From Desulfobacterales bacterium (GTDB taxonomy: Bacteria > Desulfobacterota > Desulfobacteria > Desulfobacterales > JAUCGF01), in assembly GCA_029940345.1 (NCBI GenBank), contig JAOZRC010000147.1:1-9940 (forward strand): a DNA stretch of 9,940 nucleotides, given 5' to 3'. A program made the position numbers and the translations under genes. A model generated the notes under the pieces. That model did not search any database. It saw nothing but the letters and a program-made list of their open reading frames with translations, and was not told the origin of the DNA. Positions 6,564 through 9,940 of the stretch are shown here, one piece after another; the stretch's first letter is position 1; the number at the start of each line of letters is the position of its first letter.

Positions 6564-8117
6564 TTACATCGGAATATTGCCATGTTTCTTAGGCGGACGC
6601 GTCTCCCGTTTAGAGCAAAGAATTTCCAGAGCATCAATCAAACGCGGGCGAGTTTCAGCAGGCACAATGATGGCGTCAACATAACCTCGGTTGGCTGCAC
6701 AGTAGGGATTTGAAAACAGTTCTTCATATTCGGCAATCTTTTCTTTGCGTTTGGCAACAGGGTCATCGGCGCCTTTGATTTCGCGTGCATGAATGATATT
6801 GGCAGCGCCTTCGGCGCCCATCACCGCAATTTCAGCCGTAGGCCAGGCAAAGGCCATATCCGCGCCCAGATGTTTGGAACACATGGCCAGATAGGAGCCG
6901 CCATAGTCTTTACGCGTGATTAAAAGAAGTTTGGGAACGGTGGCCTCGGAATAGCACCACAGCAGTTTGGCGCCATGGCGAATGATACCGCCCCACTCCT
7001 GCTGGCTGCCGGGCAGATACCCGGGAACATCGGCAATCGTAAGCATGGGGATATTGAACGCATCACAAAAACGAATAAAACGCGTGGCCTTGTCCGAGGC
7101 ATTGATATCCAGACAGCCGGCCATGAAATTGGGCTGGTTGGCAATGATGCCAATACTGCGGCCATTTAAACGAGCAAAACCGATCACCATGTTTTTGGCG
7201 TAATACTCATGGGGTTCAAAAAATTCGCCGTCATCCATAATTGAGCGGATGACCTCTTTTATATTGTATGATTTATTAGGGTTGTCCGGGATAATGGCGT
7301 CCAATGCGGGATCGGTGCGGAGGGGACTGTCATCCGTGGGAACAATGGGTGCGTCCTCCATGTTATTAGACGGCAAATAGGAGAGGAGCGTCTTAATCTG
7401 GTTAATGGCGTCTTCATCACTTTCACATGCGAAATGCGCCACGCCGCTTTTTGTGTTATGCGTCATCGCGCCGCCCAGGTCTTCAAAGCTGATCTCTTCG
7501 CCGGTGACCGCCTTAATGACATTGGGTCCGGTGATAAACATGTAACTGCTTTTTTTAACCATGAAGACCCAGTCAGTCATGGCAGGCGAATACACCGCAC
7601 CACCGGCAGTGGGCCCCATAATGGCTGAAATTTGAGGAATAACGCCGGAACTGGCCGAATTACGAAAAAAAATTTCACCATAGCCGGACAGAGCGTCCAC
7701 GCCCTCTTGAATACGGGCTCCGCCGGAATCGTTAAACCCGACAAACGGCACACCGGCTTTGAGAGCGAGGTCCATCACTTTGCAGATTTTCTTTGCGTGC
7801 ATTTCACCGAGGCTGCCGGCCCGGGAAGTGAAATCCTGGGCAAAAGCGAATACAGGCCGTCCATTGACATGACCATGTCCGGTGACAACGCCGTCCGAAG
7901 GAATCTCCTTGTTTTCCATACCAAAATTGACGCACCGGTGGGTAACAAACATATCAATTTCTCGAAATGTGCCGGCGTCAAACAGAATATCCAATCGTTC
8001 ACGGGCGGTGAGCTTGTTTTTTCCCTTTTGTTTGGCCACCGCCTTTTCCCCGCCCATCTGCAGAATCTGTTTTTCCCTCTGCTTCAGGTCTTCAATTTTT
8101 TCTTCAACAACACCCAT
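6564..8117 (-). CDS. mmdA: Acyl-CoA carboxyltransferase, 12S/beta subunit (methylmalonyl-CoA / propionyl-CoA type)
   Basis: A 517-residue carboxyltransferase that exchanges CO2 between carboxybiotin and an acyl-CoA, most likely propionyl-CoA/methylmalonyl-CoA. It has the two crotonase-like halves of the PccB/MmdA/12S family. The N-terminal half includes LTARERLD (36-43), GGARIQEGV (132-140) and the oxyanion-hole loop GPTAGGAVYSPA (168-179). The C-terminal half includes IADVPGYLPG (361-370), YGGSYLAM (405-412) and EIAVMGAEGAANII (429-442). The length is typical of the family. ATG at 8117 is preceded by AAGGA with an 8-nt spacer. It is the first gene of the operon, followed after 38 bp by the small subunit and then by the biotin-carrying 5S-type protein. 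Without a biotin carboxylase nearby, transfer from methylmalonyl-CoA to pyruvate is favoured over ATP-driven propionyl-CoA carboxylation. Substrate choice is inferred from context, and pccB would be an equally fair symbol. Confidence 0.95.
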   Translation of the reverse strand: MGVVEEKIEDLKQREKQILQMGGEKAVAKQKGKNKLTARERLDILFDAGTFREIDMFVTHRCVNFGMENKEIPSDGVVTGHGHVNGRPVFAFAQDFTSRAGSLGEMHAKKICKVMDLALKAGVPFVGFNDSGGARIQEGVDALSGYGEIFFRNSASSGVIPQISAIMGPTAGGAVYSPAMTDWVFMVKKSSYMFITGPNVIKAVTGEEISFEDLGGAMTHNTKSGVAHFACESDEDAINQIKTLLSYLPSNNMEDAPIVPTDDSPLRTDPALDAIIPDNPNKSYNIKEVIRSIMDDGEFFEPHEYYAKNMVIGFARLNGRSIGIIANQPNFMAGCLDINASDKATRFIRFCDAFNIPMLTIADVPGYLPGSQQEWGGIIRHGAKLLWCYSEATVPKLLLITRKDYGGSYLAMCSKHLGADMAFAWPTAEIAVMGAEGAANIIHAREIKGADDPVAKRKEKIAEYEELFSNPYCAANRGYVDAIIVPAETRPRLIDALEILCSKRETRPPKKHGNIPM

Positions 8118-8222
8118 TGTTATATTCCTTTCCTGATTGACTTAAAAACCTGCCACGCACCCTGTGATAAATGAAAAGTGTCAACTCTTTTTATGATCAG
8201 TATGAAGGACGCATTCAGATTT

Positions 8223-8252
8223 AGTATAATATTTTTCATATAAACCTAACAA
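8223..8252 (-). promoter_or_regulatory. Alternative sigma70-like promoter for the carboxyltransferase operon
   Basis: On the minus strand, TTGTTA (8247-8252) and TATACT (8223-8228) are separated by 18 nt, with a good -10 and a weaker -35. It overlaps the other candidate promoter, so at most one may be used. Confidence 0.3.
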
Positions 8253-8278
8253 TTTAGCATGTGAACTAATATTGTCAA
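8251..8278 (-). promoter_or_regulatory. Candidate sigma70-like promoter of the carboxyltransferase operon
   Basis: On the minus strand, a perfect TTGACA (8273-8278) is followed after 16 nt by TAAATT (8251-8256, four of six matches to the consensus). It would give a leader of about 125 nt before the mmdA-like ATG. The -35 lies in one arm of an inverted repeat. Confidence 0.4.
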
Positions 8279-8314
8279 GAAAAAAAAGATTATGCCATTC
8301 AAGTATCTTGACAA
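8272..8314. promoter_or_regulatory. 9-bp inverted repeat containing divergent TTGACA boxes (possible operator)
   Basis: TTGTCAAGA (8272-8280) and its exact reverse complement (8306-8314) are 25 nt apart. Each arm contains a -35-like TTGACA pointing outwards, leftwards to the operon and rightwards to the ATPase pseudogene. It could be two back-to-back promoters or a dyad bound by a regulator. No regulator gene lies in the window. Confidence 0.4.
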
Positions 8315-8337
8315 GCGCTAAGGTGAAAATGTATTTT
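8308..8337 (+). promoter_or_regulatory. Candidate rightward promoter
   Basis: TTGACA (8308-8313) and TATTTT (8332-8337, four of six consensus matches) are 18 nt apart on the plus strand. It faces the ATPase pseudogene, 246 bp upstream of its ATG, so it may be a relic promoter. Confidence 0.3.
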
Positions 8338-8445
8338 ATTTAATTACTCGACAGTCATAAGTTCTTTATCATTTAGAAAGCATATTTTGTTAACATATTG
8401 CTTTCATCGGTAATTATAAATCTTTTATTGCGAAGCTTTGGGTTT

Positions 8446-8520
8446 AATACCCCGCCCCTCGGGGCGCTTCAAAAAAAATTACCTTTTGATACCCCGTCCG
8501 CTTGCGGCGGGGTAGTTCAT
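8446..8520. repeat. Two GC-rich REP-like palindromes in tandem
   Basis: Two units share the framing ATACCCCG...GGGG followed by TTCA. The first is a tight palindrome (8453-8458 with 8461-8466). The second is a 9-bp stem with one G-T pair (8490-8498 with 8506-8514) around CGCTTGC. They are separated by an A-run and a short AT-rich spacer. Similar 'accccg...cggggt' palindromes are dispersed intergenic repeats in many environmental genomes. On neither strand is a stem followed by a U-run, so they are not classical terminators. Confidence 0.6.
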
Positions 8521-8582
8521 TTCTCGTTAATTGTGGAATAATTCAATCAGCTTATAATTCCACATTCGAAGAAGGGCAAACA

Positions 8583-9522
8583 ATGACCCGACAAGCAATC
8601 AAAACACTGGTTCCCGAACCGGTTTACACCGACCGGCAGGAATTTATCGACTATTATTACAACTATGCGCTTGGTGAACCGGCTGTTTTTTGAGCAGGAT
8701 CATACTGACCCGCAAGCGGCAGTACCCGTATATTTCAGTTTTCGGGACCGCGCGCCTGACCGTTGGGAATTCGCTCTGGATTATGTCGAAAACTTTCTGC
8801 GTTGGCACGCGGCGTTTCGGTGGCGCAATCCCCTGTTGCTGTCCAAATCCGATGCCGGTGTTGAGGAATTGATCGAACGCGTTAAGACCGCCCCCTGGAT
8901 GACTCAAGGCTTTGCGGGTGTGTTGAAAGTCGTGCAGGGGATGAAAGGCCAGGACGATCAATATTCCCGAAGAAGTGGCGCTGATACTTCCCAGGGAGGT
9001 TTCTGACTGGGATGACTGCACGATTGTCATGTTTTTAGATGAATTCCAAAATACGCGCCTGCCGCACTATGATTTCGACATTGTGGGACTGATGCAGGAA
9101 GCGGTCGAATCCCCCACCTGCCCCCATTTTGTCACCGGTTTACCCATGTCAATTTGGCCAAAGAGATTTTAGGACGGGGAACTCTGTTCGGCCGTTTTGA
9201 CAGCGATCCCATCGAACCGCTAACGGAATACTGGGGCGCAGAACTGGCGCGTCGCTCCGCCTCCTATTATAATGCAAAACTTGACAAACTGACAGCTCCG
9301 GTAGTTTCAAATCGCTGCGGCGGCAATCCGTTTTATATTACTGCGGTTATCAGGCAGGCCGCCAAACAACGCAAAAGCATAAAAAACGAGGAAACACTCA
9401 ATAAATTGTTGGCTGTGGATCTCTCTTCGGGTTTTATCTGGGCCGAATTAAACGATCAGGTAATGCGTTGGATCGAACGTATTAAACACCGATTTTCACA
9501 GCAAGTTTTATCGTCAAAATAG
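8583..9522 (+). pseudogene. Broken AAA-type ATP-binding protein (NTPase) with Walker A region deleted
   Basis: Remains of a P-loop ATPase of a family that begins MTRQAIKTLVPEPVYTDR. The ATG at 8583 follows an AAGGG-type Shine-Dalgarno. The reading frame is interrupted three times. Near 8672 the frame jumps directly from the N-terminal YYYNYAL segment to VNRLFFEQD, with no GKT/GKS loop between, so an internal deletion has removed the Walker A. A one-base gain near 8959 separates KGQDD from IPEEVALILP. A one-base loss near 9154 separates MSI from AKEILGRG. Walker B is still visible as IVMFLDEFQN (about 9026-9055), as is the CGGNPFYI segment (9316-9339). Homology to the family as I recall it ends after RWIERI (about 9484). 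The last residues look foreign and stop at 9522, nine bases from an oppositely oriented transposase gene, so the 3' part was probably lost to that insertion. The pieces cannot make a working ATPase. Confidence 0.85.
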
Positions 9523-9530
9523 CCCCCCAA

Positions 9531-9940
9531 TCATGCGGTCCAAATTATTTCTATAGATTTATCTGAGAGCCATGGAACATGAAACGGTTTTTGTAATTTC
9601 TTTACCTCTTTCAACACAGGGGTATGAGCTCTTTTTCTGATTTTGATTTTAAAATTACTCCCATCATAAACCACTCTGCCCGGCATATCAATAAACTTTC
9701 TGAAAATAGTTGGTGCGAGATTATTCTCAAAACGCCTTAAATCCTGTGCAAAACGATGGTAGAGAGTATCAGCGATTATAGTCCATAGAATATCAAAATG
9801 GATACGAATCATAATCGGTGAAGAAAGAGCATTAAGGTTAAAGAATGCAACCAACTCCGCTATCTTATTCTCTACACGCCAGCGCTTGGCGTATACTTCC
9901 AGAATTTCCTTCATAGCCAAATCCCGGTTGTTGGTTATTA
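9531..9940 (-). mobile_element. IS4-like DDE transposase, C-terminal part (runs off the window)
   Basis: About 136 residues of a transposase are visible. The reading frame stays open through the right edge, so the 5' part lies outside and the true start is not in view. The segment ITNNRDL then EILEVYAKRWRVENKI matches the end of the DDE domain in IS4-superfamily enzymes, with the Y-x2-R-x3-E pattern that contains the catalytic Glu. A downstream FRKFIDMPGRVVYDG and KIRKRAHTPVL region follows, as in related IS transposases. The stop at 9531 is nine bases from the end of the ATPase pseudogene, and the terminal inverted repeat should lie near 9480-9530, but I cannot identify it without the other end. 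The exact IS family (IS4, IS1634 or similar) is uncertain. Confidence 0.8.

Larger units (their letters stand above)
8118..8582. other. Intergenic region between the carboxyltransferase operon and the ATPase pseudogene
   Basis: This AT-rich gap of 465 bp separates the operon from oppositely oriented accessory DNA. The part nearest the operon (8118-8340) carries promoter-like hexamers on both strands, including an inverted repeat that contains both -35 boxes. The part nearest the pseudogene (8446-8520) carries two GC-rich palindromes. I see no gene, RNA gene or riboswitch in it. Confidence 0.6.

Noticed and set aside
4197..8117. Sodium-translocating decarboxylase complex
   Set aside because: No membrane beta subunit or membrane-anchored gamma/delta subunit is visible in the window, so the sodium-pump reading is not supported, though a distant beta subunit cannot be excluded.
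7632..8174. Plus-strand open frame opposite the mmdA-like gene
   Set aside because: It is antisense to a well-supported conserved coding region and has no domain features of its own.
8156..8184. A third minus-strand TTGACA (8179-8184) as promoter
   Set aside because: No acceptable -10 hexamer lies 16-18 nt downstream.
8453..8480. GC-rich hairpin as a rho-independent terminator
   Set aside because: On the plus strand it is followed by an A-run, and on the minus strand the T-run precedes the stem, so neither orientation gives stem then U-run.
8644..9030. Minus-strand open frame across the ATPase pseudogene
   Set aside because: The plus-strand pieces carry recognisable ATPase segments in order, including Walker B. 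The minus-strand translation has none.

Overview
The window looks like part of a chromosome from an anaerobic, propionyl-CoA-metabolising bacterium, at moderate GC. The proteins and the type of intergenic palindromes recall Desulfobacterota-like or related environmental lineages. That placement is an inference from general family knowledge, and nothing here is diagnostic of a genus. All intact genes read on the minus strand, so transcription runs from high to low coordinates. The right end (from about 8440) is decayed accessory DNA.

Layout in transcription order. At 8117-4197 lies a compact carboxyltransferase operon. It holds a 12S-type acyl-CoA carboxyltransferase (mmdA/pccB-like), a 69-residue Ala-rich small subunit, and a 5S-type oxaloacetate decarboxylase alpha/pyruvate carboxylase B protein whose C-terminus carries a Pro/Ala linker and a biotinyl domain. 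Together these could transfer CO2 between methylmalonyl-CoA and pyruvate (propionyl-CoA + oxaloacetate) through one biotin arm. A strong stem-loop followed by a short U-run (4111-4173) probably ends this unit. Next come a Uma2-family endonuclease-like gene (4075-3659) and sucC, the succinyl-CoA synthetase beta subunit (3602-2433), without an adjacent sucD. The metabolic genes fit the methylmalonyl-CoA branch linking succinyl-CoA, propionyl-CoA, pyruvate and oxaloacetate.

Separated from sucC by 355 bp of stacked palindromic repeats (a 131-bp inverted-repeat element and a 117-bp element with a perfect 25-bp stem) is a bifunctional class A penicillin-binding protein (2077-89). A second copy of the 117-bp element is cut by the window's left edge, so the repeats flank this gene.

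The right end, beyond the operon's promoter region (8118-8582), holds two GC-rich palindromes of the 'accccg...cggggt' kind. After them comes a plus-strand ATPase pseudogene that has lost its Walker A region and carries two further frameshifts, and then the C-terminal part of an IS4-like DDE transposase running off the right edge on the minus strand. No tRNA, rRNA or CRISPR array was seen. No clearly new system is present. The points most worth a second look are the operon's small subunit, the missing sucD, the paired repeat elements and the broken ATPase.
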